In this document: positions 41,858 through 50,223 of the stretch, in pieces
Layout: each line of letters opens with the position of its first letter
Numbering within the stretch: the stretch's first letter is position 1
Translations under genes and position numbers: made by a program
Notes under the pieces: generated by a model
What the model was told of the DNA's origin: nothing
The model's database searches: none
The model's input: the letters and a program-made list of their open reading frames with translations, nothing else
From: Mycolicibacterium moriokaense
GTDB lineage: Bacteria; Actinomycetota; Actinomycetes; Mycobacteriales; Mycobacteriaceae
DNA: 64,000 nt
Reading direction: 5' to 3'
NCBI RefSeq assembly: GCF_003347205.1
Contig: NZ_QQBJ01000004.1
Span: forward strand, 310,001-374,000

Positions 41858-42202
41858 TTATTTCTGCGCGCGGGACGCTTGATCGCTCGGCGCAGCCGCG
41901 GGGTTGGTGGGGGTGATGGCGTCGGCACGGAACGCCACGCCGCTGCGATCACCTTGAGCCCAAGGGATAGCAACCAGGCCCGCGACTGAAACAGGTTGGG
42001 TGACTGTCACTTTCGGATCCCCGGCGACGGTGACGTTGAGCACTTCACCACCGGTGTCATCCAACGCCAACAGCTGCGCGGCATACAGTGGCACGCCGGT
42101 GGCGGTGTCCACTTTTGGGCTGCCGGTCTCGAAGTTCAGCCGCGGCTCGGCCGCTCGGGTGACGATGAACCGTGTGCCTGATGTGTCGATTCTTAAACGC
42201 AT
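41858..42202 (-). CDS. SCO3933-family regulatory protein
   Basis: A 114-residue protein starting MRLRIDTSGTRFIVTRAAEP, with a PKVDTATGVPLYAAQLLALDD segment, the pattern of the SCO3933 family found before tra in actinomycete elements. The C-terminal Pro/Ala/Ser tail is probably disordered. The ATG at 42202 is preceded by AAAGGAAC. It is the first gene of the leftward transcript (this gene, tra, rep, small protein, int) and is usually viewed as an activator or accessory; its biochemistry is not known. Confidence 0.78.
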   Translation of the reverse strand: MRLRIDTSGTRFIVTRAAEPRLNFETGSPKVDTATGVPLYAAQLLALDDTGGEVLNVTVAGDPKVTVTQPVSVAGLVAIPWAQGDRSGVAFRADAITPTNPAAAPSDQASRAQK

Positions 42203-42441
42203 TGTCCCGCTGTTCCTTTCGTGATCTGTTTGCGCCCGTTGCGGCGCTGGGCTCAGTTCACGTGGACATCGCGGACGTAGCGAGGGACGTTGGCAGGCAT
42301 TGCCGACACTGCCGCAGACGTTTCGGACACGACAGGGACATGCCCGTGGGCATCGGACGGGCATCACCGCCGCGGGGCGGCGGCAGTCGCATGGCAAACT
42401 AGGAACCACGCGCTGAGGATGGACAGGGATGACACGGAAAG
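42203..42441. promoter_or_regulatory. Divergent control region of the element
   Basis: It separates the leftward transfer/replication transcript from the rightward XRE-NUDIX unit. The hexamer GGACRT and variants recur (near 42262, 42272, 42284, 42324, 42336), and ATGCCC-GT-GGGCAT forms a dyad at 42340-42353, with GGGCATC repeated at 42348 and 42359. These are candidate binding sites for the XRE regulator; no promoter boxes could be fixed. Confidence 0.4.
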
Positions 42442-43260
42442 ATGTGCGCTGAGACGATGGGCGATCAGGACGGCGACGCCGAGGCCGCCACGATCCCCAA
42501 CGATCGCCTCACCCAACGGCTGCACGCCAAGGGACTCTCCCCACAGAGGTTCGCCACTGCGGTGGGCGTGGATATCAAGACGGTGCGCCGCTGGCTGGCC
42601 AACATCGACTACAACGTCCGCGAGGACAACGCCCGCCGCGCCGCTAAGCTGCTTGGCTGCACACCGCACAACCTGTGGCCCAACCAGTATCCTGCCCCTA
42701 CCGCGAGCGCGCTGGCGACGACGTCGCTGGGTGGTCCGTTCACCGCGACGCTGTATGCCAGCCGCACCCAGTTACCGATCACTGCATGGCAGCAGCATTT
42801 CGCCGGCGCCACCACCGGCATCGACATCCTCGTCCTGGCGGCGACGTTCCTGTTCGACACCCTCGACGGATTCCTCGACACCCTGCTCGACGCCGCCGCC
42901 CGCGGCGTTGCGGTGCGGTTTCTCGTCGGTGACCCCGACACGCCCACCGTGATCCTGCGCGGCGAGGAGGAAGGCATCGGCGAAGCCGTCATCGCCCGCT
43001 GCCGCACCTCCGTGGAACTACTCGCCCCGCATGCCGGCACACCGGGCCTGGACATTCGCACCCACGACACGACGCTGTACACGTCGATCTTTCGGGTGGA
43101 TGACGCCATGATCGTCAACTTCCACATCTACGGCTCACCCGGGCGCAACAACCCGGTGCTGGCGCTGTCGCGCCACCACGAACCCCGGCTCTGGGCCACT
43201 CTCGAACAGGCCTTTACCCAGGTCTGGGACCACGCCACACCCCTGACCGCGAAAGGCTGA
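42442..43260 (+). CDS. XRE-type regulator with C-terminal DUF5919-like domain
   Basis: A 272-residue protein. The N-terminus (about 20-75) is an HTH: NDRLTQRLHAKGLSPQRFATAVGVDIKTVRRWLAN with NARRAAKLLGCTPHNLWP. The C-terminal domain (ITAWQQHFAGATTGIDILVLAATFLFD ... LDAAARGVAVRFLVGDPDTP ... VDDAMIVNFHIYGSPGRNNPVLAL) resembles a phospholipase D-like sensor fold called DUF5919. It is the likely element repressor or stress sensor. Translation runs into the NUDIX gene 6 bp later. An ATG at 42457 is an alternative start. Confidence 0.8.
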   Translation: MCAETMGDQDGDAEAATIPNDRLTQRLHAKGLSPQRFATAVGVDIKTVRRWLANIDYNVREDNARRAAKLLGCTPHNLWPNQYPAPTASALATTSLGGPFTATLYASRTQLPITAWQQHFAGATTGIDILVLAATFLFDTLDGFLDTLLDAAARGVAVRFLVGDPDTPTVILRGEEEGIGEAVIARCRTSVELLAPHAGTPGLDIRTHDTTLYTSIFRVDDAMIVNFHIYGSPGRNNPVLALSRHHEPRLWATLEQAFTQVWDHATPLTAKG

Positions 43261-43266
43261 CCCTCG

Positions 43267-43734
43267 ATGCGCATCGACTACTACAACGACCCCAACGCTC
43301 CGGCACCTAACAGTGTCGTCCCGTCGGCTTCGGCCATCGTCACCGACGAACACGGTCGTATCCTGCTGATCAAACGCCGCGACAATACGCTGTGGGCGCT
43401 ACCGGGCGGCGGACACGACATCGGCGAAACCATCGCAGACACCGCCGTGCGCGAGATCAAAGAGGAGACCGGTCTCGACGTCGAAGTCACCGGCCTGGTC
43501 GGTGTCTACACCAACCCTCACCACGTCGTCGCGTTCACCGACGGTGAAGTCCGCCAACAATTTTCCCTGTGCTTCACCACCACCGTGCTCGGCGGTGAGC
43601 TGGCCATCGACCACGAAAGCACCGACATCGCCTGGACTGCCCCCGACGACATCCCCAACCTGGACATGCATCCGTCGATGCGTCTGCGAATCGAGCACTA
43701 CCTGCAGCACCGCGACCGCCCCTACCTCGGCTGA
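43267..43734 (+). CDS. NUDIX hydrolase of the mobile element
   Basis: A 155-residue NUDIX protein with the full box GHDIGETIADTAVREIKEETGLDV (Gly-x5-Glu-x7-Arg-Glu-x2-Glu-Glu). The substrate is probably a nucleoside diphosphate derivative. In pSAM2 a NUDIX-box protein, Pif, blocks redundant transfer into cells already carrying the element, and the genetic position here suggests the same immunity role. That transfer of function is inference. It is co-transcribed with the XRE regulator. Confidence 0.85.
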   Translation: MRIDYYNDPNAPAPNSVVPSASAIVTDEHGRILLIKRRDNTLWALPGGGHDIGETIADTAVREIKEETGLDVEVTGLVGVYTNPHHVVAFTDGEVRQQFSLCFTTTVLGGELAIDHESTDIAWTAPDDIPNLDMHPSMRLRIEHYLQHRDRPYLG

Positions 43735-43744
43735 CCTACGGCTG

Positions 43745-44290
43745 CTACAGCCAATGGCGTACCCGCCGCACCGCCGCCAGCAGATCCTCGCGGCCCGCAC
43801 CGACCGCTCGATGCACCGGATCCTCGGGCCCATAGCGCGCCAACACGTCACCCAGTCGATCCTGCGGCGATATCGGCGACCCGTCGGGTCCGGTCGTTAG
43901 ATCACAATAGTTCAACGCATCCAGAACATCGCTGGGCGGCTCGCCGAACTCCGATAAACCCGACAGGCCCCGCTCGGAGGCTTCCACGCGCGCTCCGGTA
44001 TGAAACGCCACCAAGGAGGCGACCATCTCCCCAAAGCCGGCCGATCGCACAAACTCCGCGCCATCGAGCGGATGAAACCCACTTTGGCGCACCGAAGGTG
44101 CGTAGCCGATATCGTGCAGCCACGCCGCCGCCACCAGACAGTCCGCTGTCTGCGCATTGAAACGCCGAGTCAGCCGCTCGGCAGTCGTCGCGACACCCCG
44201 CACATGCGCCAGCCGCCGAGGCTGCCCCGCCAGCCGTGCCTCGGCCTCTCGCCGTGCACGCTGCGCCAGCATCCCGCTCACAACCGCCAT
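43745..44290 (-). CDS. HD-domain phosphohydrolase-like protein
   Basis: A 181-residue HD protein. Metal residues are His28 in LAHVRGV, HD in AAAWLHDIGYAP and Asp in LNYCDLTTGPDG. HD proteins of this size hydrolyse phosphate or nucleotide substrates. The gene converges on the NUDIX gene 10 bp away. XRE-NUDIX-HD neighbourhoods are common in Streptomyces elements, which suggests a nucleotide-based signalling or immunity unit. The substrate is unknown. Confidence 0.82.
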   Translation of the reverse strand: MAVVSGMLAQRARREAEARLAGQPRRLAHVRGVATTAERLTRRFNAQTADCLVAAAWLHDIGYAPSVRQSGFHPLDGAEFVRSAGFGEMVASLVAFHTGARVEASERGLSGLSEFGEPPSDVLDALNYCDLTTGPDGSPISPQDRLGDVLARYGPEDPVHRAVGAGREDLLAAVRRVRHWL

Positions 44291-44639
44291 CCTACGAGTC
44301 CCATCGCCATGGCGCAGACCCGCAACTGATGCTCAGCGGAGCCCGGGCCGCCATAGCCCGCGAGGAACCGGCGGCTACCTGCGGGCTTCGCTACGCTCCC
44401 TCTGCTCCCGTCCGCTGGCGCTCCCGTCCGCGCCGCTCGCTACGCTTCGCCCTCCGTCCGCCGCCACACAAGCTTGCACACGACGACGAGCGCTGTACAT
44501 CTCAACAGCCACGGCATCCTGGCACCACGACAAGCCAGGACTGTCCTCGCTCCTCGCCGCATCGAGACGCCGCGGGCAGCAGGCGCGACCAACGCCCGCC
44601 TGACCGCCGCTGGCCTGCGATGTGAGAACTTTCTTTACT
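44291..44639. other. Gap after the HD gene, no gene supported
   Basis: No open frame here has a recognisable product. A short direct repeat GCTCCCGTCCG occurs twice near 44405-44430 in a CGCTACG-rich stretch. The region probably contains the 5' remains of the decayed IS110 element that follows and perhaps the element's right end. Confidence 0.4.
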
Positions 44640-45103
44640 GCTATCAAGTCGATGGCGGCACGTTGCCACCAGCTTGACACCGCAGCCGCCCGACTCGAAC
44701 GCCACGTCGACACCATCACCGCCACCGCCGCACCCGAGCTACAGCGTCGGGCCCGACACCGCTGCCACGCTGCTGACCGCCCTCGGCGACAACCCCGCTC
44801 GGATCGGCAGCGACGCCGCTTTCGCCAAACTCTGCGGGGTCAGCCCACTGGAAGCCTCCAGCGGCAAAACGATCCGCCACCGGCTCAATTGGGGAGGCAA
44901 TCGCGACGCCAACCGTGCCCTGCACGTCATCCTGGGTGGTGCGCATGCGCCGTCACCAGCCCACCCGCGACTACTTCGTTCACCGCCTGGCCGAAGGCAA
45001 AACCAAGAACGAGATCATGCGCTGCATCAAGCGTTACATCGCCCGCGCGATCTACCACGCCCTCCGCCAACCCAGCAGAAGAACCAACGAACTCATTGCC
45101 TGA
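44640..45103 (+). pseudogene. IS110-family transposase remnant (C-terminal part, two frameshifts)
   Basis: Three consecutive pieces in different frames make an IS110 C-terminal region: a coil segment MAARCHQLDTAAARLERH (about 44649-44740), then VGPDTAATLLTALGDNPAR, FAKLCGVSPLEASSGK and RHRLNWGGNRDANRALHVI (about 44746-44935), then RMRRHQPTRDYFVHRLAEG and CIKRYIARAIYHAL (about 44936-45103). The RuvC-like DEDD N-terminal half is missing. Two frameshifts and the truncation rule out activity. Confidence 0.8.
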
Positions 45104-45122
45104 AGAACTCATTGCCTGAAGA
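45091..45122 (+). repeat. 16-bp perfect tandem duplication
   Basis: ACTCATTGCCTGAAGA occurs twice head to tail (45091-45106 and 45107-45122), straddling the stop of the IS110 remnant. It looks like a replication-slippage duplication. Confidence 0.85.
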
Positions 45123-45258
45123 TAGGAGCATCTGGTATCAACTCCCGAAGGGCACCCGATCCGCAATGTCCACCCATTTCGTGGCGATATGGCACCTCTG
45201 TAGATGCCATCAATCCTCCTCCCAGGTGAGTAATGTGCAGGTGGCTAATCGTTCAGGG

Positions 45259-46404
45259 TCATAGGGAACGCGAGATGATTTCCTTCATCACCTCATTTGT
45301 GCCGGCGTAGATTTTCTGCACGCGCTGGTCCACCCACAATCTCGAGATGGGGTACTCGGTCATGTACCCATATCCGCCGTGGAGCTGCAAACAGTCATCG
45401 AGCACCTTCATCGCTCGCTCAGTGGTCCACCATTTCGCCATGGCGACGGTCTGGACGTCGAGTTGGCCCGCGAGGTGTAGGTCGATGCAGTAGTCCAAAA
45501 ATACTCGTGCGATGCGCGTTTCGGTTGCAGCTTCGGCCAAGGTGAATTTCGTGTTCTGGAAGCCGAAGACGGGCCGTCCGAACGCTTCCCGCTCACGGGT
45601 GTATTTGAGTGTCTGCTCCACGGCAAGTTCCATCGCCGCGACCGCCCCAACCGCGACGATGAGCCGCTCTTGAGGTAGCTGCGTCATCAGCTGAATGAAA
45701 CCCTGACCCTCGGTCTCGCCCAGGAGGTGCGAGCGGGGAACTCTTACGTCGTCGAAGAACAACTCGGAGGTGTCTTGTCCGCGTTGGCCGATTTTGTCGA
45801 GGACCTTGCCGCGCCGGAATCCGGGTCGATCGGCTTCGGCGACGATCAGCGAGATGCCGGCGGCGCCCTGACTTGGATCTGTCTTGGCGACGACGATGAT
45901 CAGGTCGGCTTGCTGACCGTTGGTGATGAAGGTCTTTGCGCCGGTGATCACGTACTCGTCACCGTCAAGAATTGCTTTGGTCTTGACACTCTGCAGATCA
46001 GAACCGGTCCCTGGCTCCGTCATGGCGATAGCACCGATCATTTCGCCTGAGGCCATCTTGGGCAGCCACTGCCTCCGTAGTTCTTCGGCCGCATACTGGA
46101 GGATGTAGTGCGCGACGATTCCGCTGTGCAGCCCTGCGCCCCATGAGCTGTCCCCGACTCGGGCTTGCTCTTCGAGTACGACGGCTTCGTGCGCGAATGT
46201 GCCGCCTCCCCCGCCGTAATCTTCGGGTATGGACATGCAGAGCAGGCCTAGTTCGCCGGCTTTGTGCCACAATTCTCGGTCAACTTGGTGCTGGTCTGCG
46301 AAACGTTGCGCATGTGGTGCCAATTCGGTCGAGAAGAACTTCGCGGCAAGGTCACGAAGCTCGAGCAATTCGGCGCTCATCCAGGGAGAAATTGATGCTG
46401 TCAC
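45259..46404 (-). CDS. Acyl-CoA dehydrogenase
   Basis: A 381-residue FAD enzyme that introduces the alpha-beta double bond in acyl-CoA. Signatures are IAMTEPGTGSDLQSVKTKA (FAD/CoA), FITNGQQADL, the helix LQLHGGYGYMTEYPISRLWVD, and YAGTNEVMKEIISRSL, which supplies the catalytic Glu. It is the last gene of the leftward catabolic cluster and follows the CoA ligase after 42 bp. The acyl substrate is unknown. Confidence 0.92.
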   Translation of the reverse strand: MTASISPWMSAELLELRDLAAKFFSTELAPHAQRFADQHQVDRELWHKAGELGLLCMSIPEDYGGGGGTFAHEAVVLEEQARVGDSSWGAGLHSGIVAHYILQYAAEELRRQWLPKMASGEMIGAIAMTEPGTGSDLQSVKTKAILDGDEYVITGAKTFITNGQQADLIIVVAKTDPSQGAAGISLIVAEADRPGFRRGKVLDKIGQRGQDTSELFFDDVRVPRSHLLGETEGQGFIQLMTQLPQERLIVAVGAVAAMELAVEQTLKYTREREAFGRPVFGFQNTKFTLAEAATETRIARVFLDYCIDLHLAGQLDVQTVAMAKWWTTERAMKVLDDCLQLHGGYGYMTEYPISRLWVDQRVQKIYAGTNEVMKEIISRSL

Positions 46405-46446
46405 AGGATTCCCTCTCGGCTGTTCAATATCAATGGGTTTGATTTC

Positions 46447-48072
46447 TTAGGACGTTTCGATCTGATACTCGCCGGCGGAGTGACGCGCGCGTATGGCCTT
46501 CTTGTCGTATTTTCCGACGCTTGTTCGGGGAATCTCAGACACGAAGCTCCACCGCTCCGGGATCCACCACTTGGCGACCTTGTCCAACAGAAACGCGCGC
46601 AGTCGGTCGATGTCGACCTCGGCTCCACGGTGAACCACGACCAGGGCGAGCGGTCTTTCCTGCCATTTGTCGTCGGGAACTGCCACCACCGCAGCCTCGT
46701 AGATCGCCGGGTGACCAATCAGCGTGTTTTCCAGCTCGACTGAGGAGATCCATTCTCCACCTGACTTGATGACGTCCTTCGCACGATCGGTCAGCGTGAG
46801 ATACCCGTCCGGGTCGATCCGGCCGACGTCGCCGGTGCGCAGCCACCCTCCGTCGAACTTGTCCGGATCATTTTCGCCGAAGTAGGCGCCGGTGATCCAC
46901 GGGCCCCGCGCCTGTATTTCACCCACTGATCGACCGTCCCACGGCACGGTCTTCTTATGGTCGTCACGCAACCGGATCTCGACACCGCACATCGGCCGAC
47001 CCTGGCTTTCGCGCATCTCCCACGCACGGGTCTCGCCTACTCCGTGCGCTGCGCGTGCGACGGTAGCCAGCGGCGAGGTTTCGGTCATGCCCCATGCCTG
47101 CACGATAGGCACGTTGTACTTGTCTTCGAATGCCCGCATCAGCGAGACGGGGACTGCCGATCCCCCGCAGGCAACCAGCCGAAGTGAGGAGATATCCCGG
47201 GCGGGATTCGATTCCAGGTATCGATCGACATCGTTCCAGATCGTCGGCACTGCACCGGCGATAGTCGGCTGAGTCTCTTCGATGATCGACACCAGCGGCG
47301 CGGCCTGCAGATGGCGATCGGGTAATACCAAGTCCGCACCAGACATCAACGCCGCGTAGATCAGTCCCCACGCATTGGCGTGAAACATCGGGACAATGGC
47401 CAGGATACGGTCGGCCTCGCTCACTGCCAGGGCGTTCGACGTGCAGGCGGTCAGTGCATGTAGGTAGGTCGAACGGTGGCTGTAGACAACACCTTTGGGA
47501 TTTCCAGTAGTCCCGCTGGTGTAGCACATGGCCGCGGCGAAACGCTCATCGATCTCGGGCCAATCGAAAGTCTCCGGTTGCTGCGCCAGGATCTCCTCGT
47601 AACGCAACACCGTCTTCCCGCATCGCTGCAGCGGAGCGAGGTCGCCGCCCCCGGTGGCGATGACCGTATGCACCGACTCCATCGCTGGTAGCGCACTAGC
47701 CAACAATGGCGCAACCGACGCATCCACCAGGATGATCTGATCGCTGGCATGGTTGGCGATGTACGCGAGTTGCTCTGGAGCCAAACGAATGTTGAGGGTG
47801 TGCAGCACCGCGCCCATGGAGGGAACCGCGCAGTAGGCCTCGAGATGCTCTTGGTTACTCCACTGAAAAGTGGCCACCCGTTGATCTGCCGTTATTCCCA
47901 GCCCGCGCAACGCATTGGCAAGTCGGCCCGCTCGCCCCAGGACGCTACGGTAGGACATACTTCGGTATCCAGTTCCGTCGGGGGTGATCACCTCGCTGTT
48001 TCCGTGAATGGAGGCGGCATGGCGGACAATTGTCGAGATTGTGAGCTGGACGTCTTGCATCGTGCTGTGCAT
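46447..48072 (-). CDS. Acyl-CoA ligase (AMP-forming, FadD type)
   Basis: A 541-residue ANL-superfamily ligase that activates a carboxylic acid with ATP and CoA. Motifs are YTSGTTGNPKGVVYSHRST (P-loop), QAWGMTETSPLA, GWLRTGDVGRIDPDGYLTLTDRAKDVIKSGGEWIS (hinge) and PRTSVGKYDKKAIR with the catalytic Lys. It resembles medium-chain fatty acid ligases. ATG at 48072 is used; an ATG at 48060 is possible. It likely primes an acid released by the esterase for beta-oxidation by the neighbouring dehydrogenase. Confidence 0.91.
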   Translation of the reverse strand: MHSTMQDVQLTISTIVRHAASIHGNSEVITPDGTGYRSMSYRSVLGRAGRLANALRGLGITADQRVATFQWSNQEHLEAYCAVPSMGAVLHTLNIRLAPEQLAYIANHASDQIILVDASVAPLLASALPAMESVHTVIATGGGDLAPLQRCGKTVLRYEEILAQQPETFDWPEIDERFAAAMCYTSGTTGNPKGVVYSHRSTYLHALTACTSNALAVSEADRILAIVPMFHANAWGLIYAALMSGADLVLPDRHLQAAPLVSIIEETQPTIAGAVPTIWNDVDRYLESNPARDISSLRLVACGGSAVPVSLMRAFEDKYNVPIVQAWGMTETSPLATVARAAHGVGETRAWEMRESQGRPMCGVEIRLRDDHKKTVPWDGRSVGEIQARGPWITGAYFGENDPDKFDGGWLRTGDVGRIDPDGYLTLTDRAKDVIKSGGEWISSVELENTLIGHPAIYEAAVVAVPDDKWQERPLALVVVHRGAEVDIDRLRAFLLDKVAKWWIPERWSFVSEIPRTSVGKYDKKAIRARHSAGEYQIETS

Positions 48073-48086
48073 TTCGCATCGGCCCT

Positions 48087-48740
48087 TCAGGCGAACAGGT
48101 CTGGATGGCGACTCGCATCGCCTATGAGCGTCCCGTAGTGGGTTCTGAGCGCTTGCAGGATCTCTGCCAGCGGTAGATCGTCGAAGGCGCCTCGATCCCT
48201 CAGATATTCCATGTGTTGTGTGCCGTCACCGGCGAACCCGTGCAGCAGGGCGTCTGTGCGCCCGTCGAAATCAATTGGCGGGACGCCGAACCGTGCGCAT
48301 AGCTCGCGATTGAACGCCGGAGTTGCCTTGACCCAGACACCGCAGAGATGCATGAGGCTGTATCCGTGGTAGACGAATACGTCGGTACCGCCCATCCGCT
48401 CACGCAATGTCTCGGTCTGAAGGTGGTTTCGGACATCGGCGAACCCCAGCCGCGCTGGGATGCCTGCTGCTCGGCAGGCCGCCGTCAAGAGCACCGCCTT
48501 CGGGACGCAGTAAGCGCGGTCTGCAGTTGCGATGGTGCTGGCGCGATACGCATGCGGGTCATCGGTCACGGTGTAGGGGTCATACCAAATCGAGTCGCGG
48601 ACCGCAGTGAAGATGGCTATGGCCTTCGTGGTGTCGTCGACCGCGCCGCGGGTCGCCGATGCAACGAAGTCGCGTACCGATTCATGTTGCCAATCGAGGA
48701 ACTCCGTGGGCTCCAGGTAAGGCGAGTTCTCACCGCTCAT
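48087..48740 (-). CDS. Transglutaminase-like superfamily protein
   Basis: A 217-residue protein with a papain-like transglutaminase core: Cys in RAYCVPKAVLLTAACRAAGIPARLG, His region YHGYSLMHLCGVWVKATPAFN and Asp in PPIDFDGRTD. The N-terminal part (FLDWQHESVRDFV ... VRDSIWYDPYTVTDDP) is shared with a broken copy at 61.1-61.4 kb. The ATG overlaps the P450 stop by 4 bp (ATGA), so it is coupled to the P450. Such proteins act as cysteine peptidases or acyl/amide-transfer enzymes. Why one sits in a monooxygenase cluster is unclear. Confidence 0.8.
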   Translation of the reverse strand: MSGENSPYLEPTEFLDWQHESVRDFVASATRGAVDDTTKAIAIFTAVRDSIWYDPYTVTDDPHAYRASTIATADRAYCVPKAVLLTAACRAAGIPARLGFADVRNHLQTETLRERMGGTDVFVYHGYSLMHLCGVWVKATPAFNRELCARFGVPPIDFDGRTDALLHGFAGDGTQHMEYLRDRGAFDDLPLAEILQALRTHYGTLIGDASRHPDLFA

Positions 48741-50194
48741 CGGTGCCGCAACGTCACAGGCAGTCCGTCCACGGGAATGGGCAGCGAGGTGTTGTCCCAA
48801 CGCACGTGATAGTCGTTTGGGACCGTCCAAGTGTAGGTACGCAACATCTGGTGCAAGATTGCCTTCACCTCGAGTGTGCCGAACTGCATCCCAATGCATT
48901 TGTGCGCCCCGCCGCCGAACGGCACCCAGGCGAATCGGTGCTGTTGGTCCTCGCGCCGGGGCTCATCGAAGCGCGACGGATCGAAACGGTCCGGGTCGCT
49001 CCATATTCTGCGGTCGAAGTGATTTACGGCGGGTGTGATTGCGCACAAGGTTTCACGGGGGATGTGATAGCCGTCGATGGCGACATCGCGGACGGTCTTG
49101 CGCATCACCAGCGGAACGGGCGCCAGCAGACGCAGAGCTTCTTTGAGGATCAGATCGAGGACCGTCATCTGCTCCAGCTCGTCGATATCTGGCGAACCGT
49201 CACCGAAGGACCGCGCCTCCGCCGCTGCCTTCTCCTGCCACTCAGGATGCTTAGCGAGGAAGTAGGTGACAGCTGTAGTGGTGATCGTGGAGGTGTCATG
49301 GGCGGCCATCATGAGAAAGATCATGTGGTTGACAACATCTTCGTCGGAGAACCGCTCACCGTCTTCTGTGGTCGCCTGGCAGAGGGCGGCGAACAGGTCG
49401 TCGGTCTCGCCTGCACGCGCGGCCGGCAGGTGTCGGGAGAAGTAGTCCTCCAACACGCGCCGCCCACGCACGCCAGCGCGGAACCTGGTACCAGGGAGTG
49501 GAACTCGCACAAAGGAACTCGCCGCGCGAACAGTGGAGACGAACGCCTCGTTGACAGCAGCGCTCTCGTCCTTGCCGCGGCCACCCATGAAGACATCCGT
49601 GGCAATATCGAGGGTGAGATTCTTCAACAACGGGTAGATCCGGACCGACGGACCGGTCGGCCACGCGGGCACGGCTGCGCGAACGCACGGGGCCACCTGC
49701 CCGACATATCCGCTCAGGCGAGGACGCGTGAACGCCTCCTGCATGATGCGCCGGTGCATCAAATGTTCGTCGAAGCTCATGAGCATCAATCCACGATGGA
49801 AGAAAGCATCGATCAAGAAGGACCAGCCATCCTGAGAAAAGGCCTTGGCTTCGCTTGTAAGGGCCTCACGCGTTGCGTCTGGACCGGCGATGACCACCAT
49901 TTTCGTACCGAATGCGCCCATCCACGACACCGAGCCCAAACGTTCGTAACGCTCCCGACTGAATTCTGAACCAAATCGGATGTAGTCGACAGTGTGCCCC
50001 AGCAACGGGAGTCCAGCGTCCCCTAGGACGGCTCTCAGCCCAGATCCGGCGGGCGCCGGCGCAAGTTCCCGGACTCTCCAGTCCCGACTCCACTGTCGCC
50101 ATTTGTCATCGACGACGCGGGGGGCGGGCGCCAACAGGACAGACGTCAACCGCTCCTTGGGGTGACGCGTGAGTGCGAAAAGCTGATTAGCCAC
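48737..50194 (-). CDS. Cytochrome P450 monooxygenase
   Basis: A 485-residue P450. The I-helix oxygen-binding motif is AAHDTSTITT, ExxR is KEALRL, and the heme loop is FGGGAHKCIG with Cys433 as the iron ligand. There is no membrane anchor, so it is soluble and needs a separate ferredoxin and reductase, neither found nearby. It probably hydroxylates the starting hydrocarbon, alcohol or terpenoid of the pathway. It is the first gene of the P450-transglutaminase-ligase-dehydrogenase run, with its own promoter region upstream. Confidence 0.93.
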   Translation of the reverse strand: MANQLFALTRHPKERLTSVLLAPAPRVVDDKWRQWSRDWRVRELAPAPAGSGLRAVLGDAGLPLLGHTVDYIRFGSEFSRERYERLGSVSWMGAFGTKMVVIAGPDATREALTSEAKAFSQDGWSFLIDAFFHRGLMLMSFDEHLMHRRIMQEAFTRPRLSGYVGQVAPCVRAAVPAWPTGPSVRIYPLLKNLTLDIATDVFMGGRGKDESAAVNEAFVSTVRAASSFVRVPLPGTRFRAGVRGRRVLEDYFSRHLPAARAGETDDLFAALCQATTEDGERFSDEDVVNHMIFLMMAAHDTSTITTTAVTYFLAKHPEWQEKAAAEARSFGDGSPDIDELEQMTVLDLILKEALRLLAPVPLVMRKTVRDVAIDGYHIPRETLCAITPAVNHFDRRIWSDPDRFDPSRFDEPRREDQQHRFAWVPFGGGAHKCIGMQFGTLEVKAILHQMLRTYTWTVPNDYHVRWDNTSLPIPVDGLPVTLRHR

Positions 50195-50223
50195 GATGCC
50201 TCCTGGCGCTCTGCTGCACGGGT

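Larger units (their letters stand above)
37000..44290. mobile_element. AICE-type integrative conjugative element in tRNA-Leu
   Basis: The module order int, small protein, rolling-circle rep, FtsK-like tra, SCO3933 regulator (leftward), then XRE(DUF5919), NUDIX (rightward) and HD, is the core of pSAM2-like actinomycete elements. These excise, replicate as circles and move double-stranded DNA with a single FtsK-like protein. The left end is the tRNA-Leu 3' end. The right boundary is not visible and may lie between the HD gene and 45.25 kb or further out. Confidence 0.75.

Noticed and set aside
42203-42441. CRISPR-like repeats in the AICE control region
   Set aside because: The repeated units are only 6-7 bp with irregular spacing; they are operator-like and there are no spacers.
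44157-44625. Overlapping open frames after the HD gene
   Set aside because: Arg/Ser/Ala-rich low-complexity translations without homology; the visible IS110 homology starts only near 44640.
36933-45258. Direct repeat of the tRNA-Leu 3' end marking the right end of the element
   Set aside because: No second copy of the T arm plus acceptor sequence was found after the HD gene. Serine integrases need only a dinucleotide match, so the right end stays undefined.
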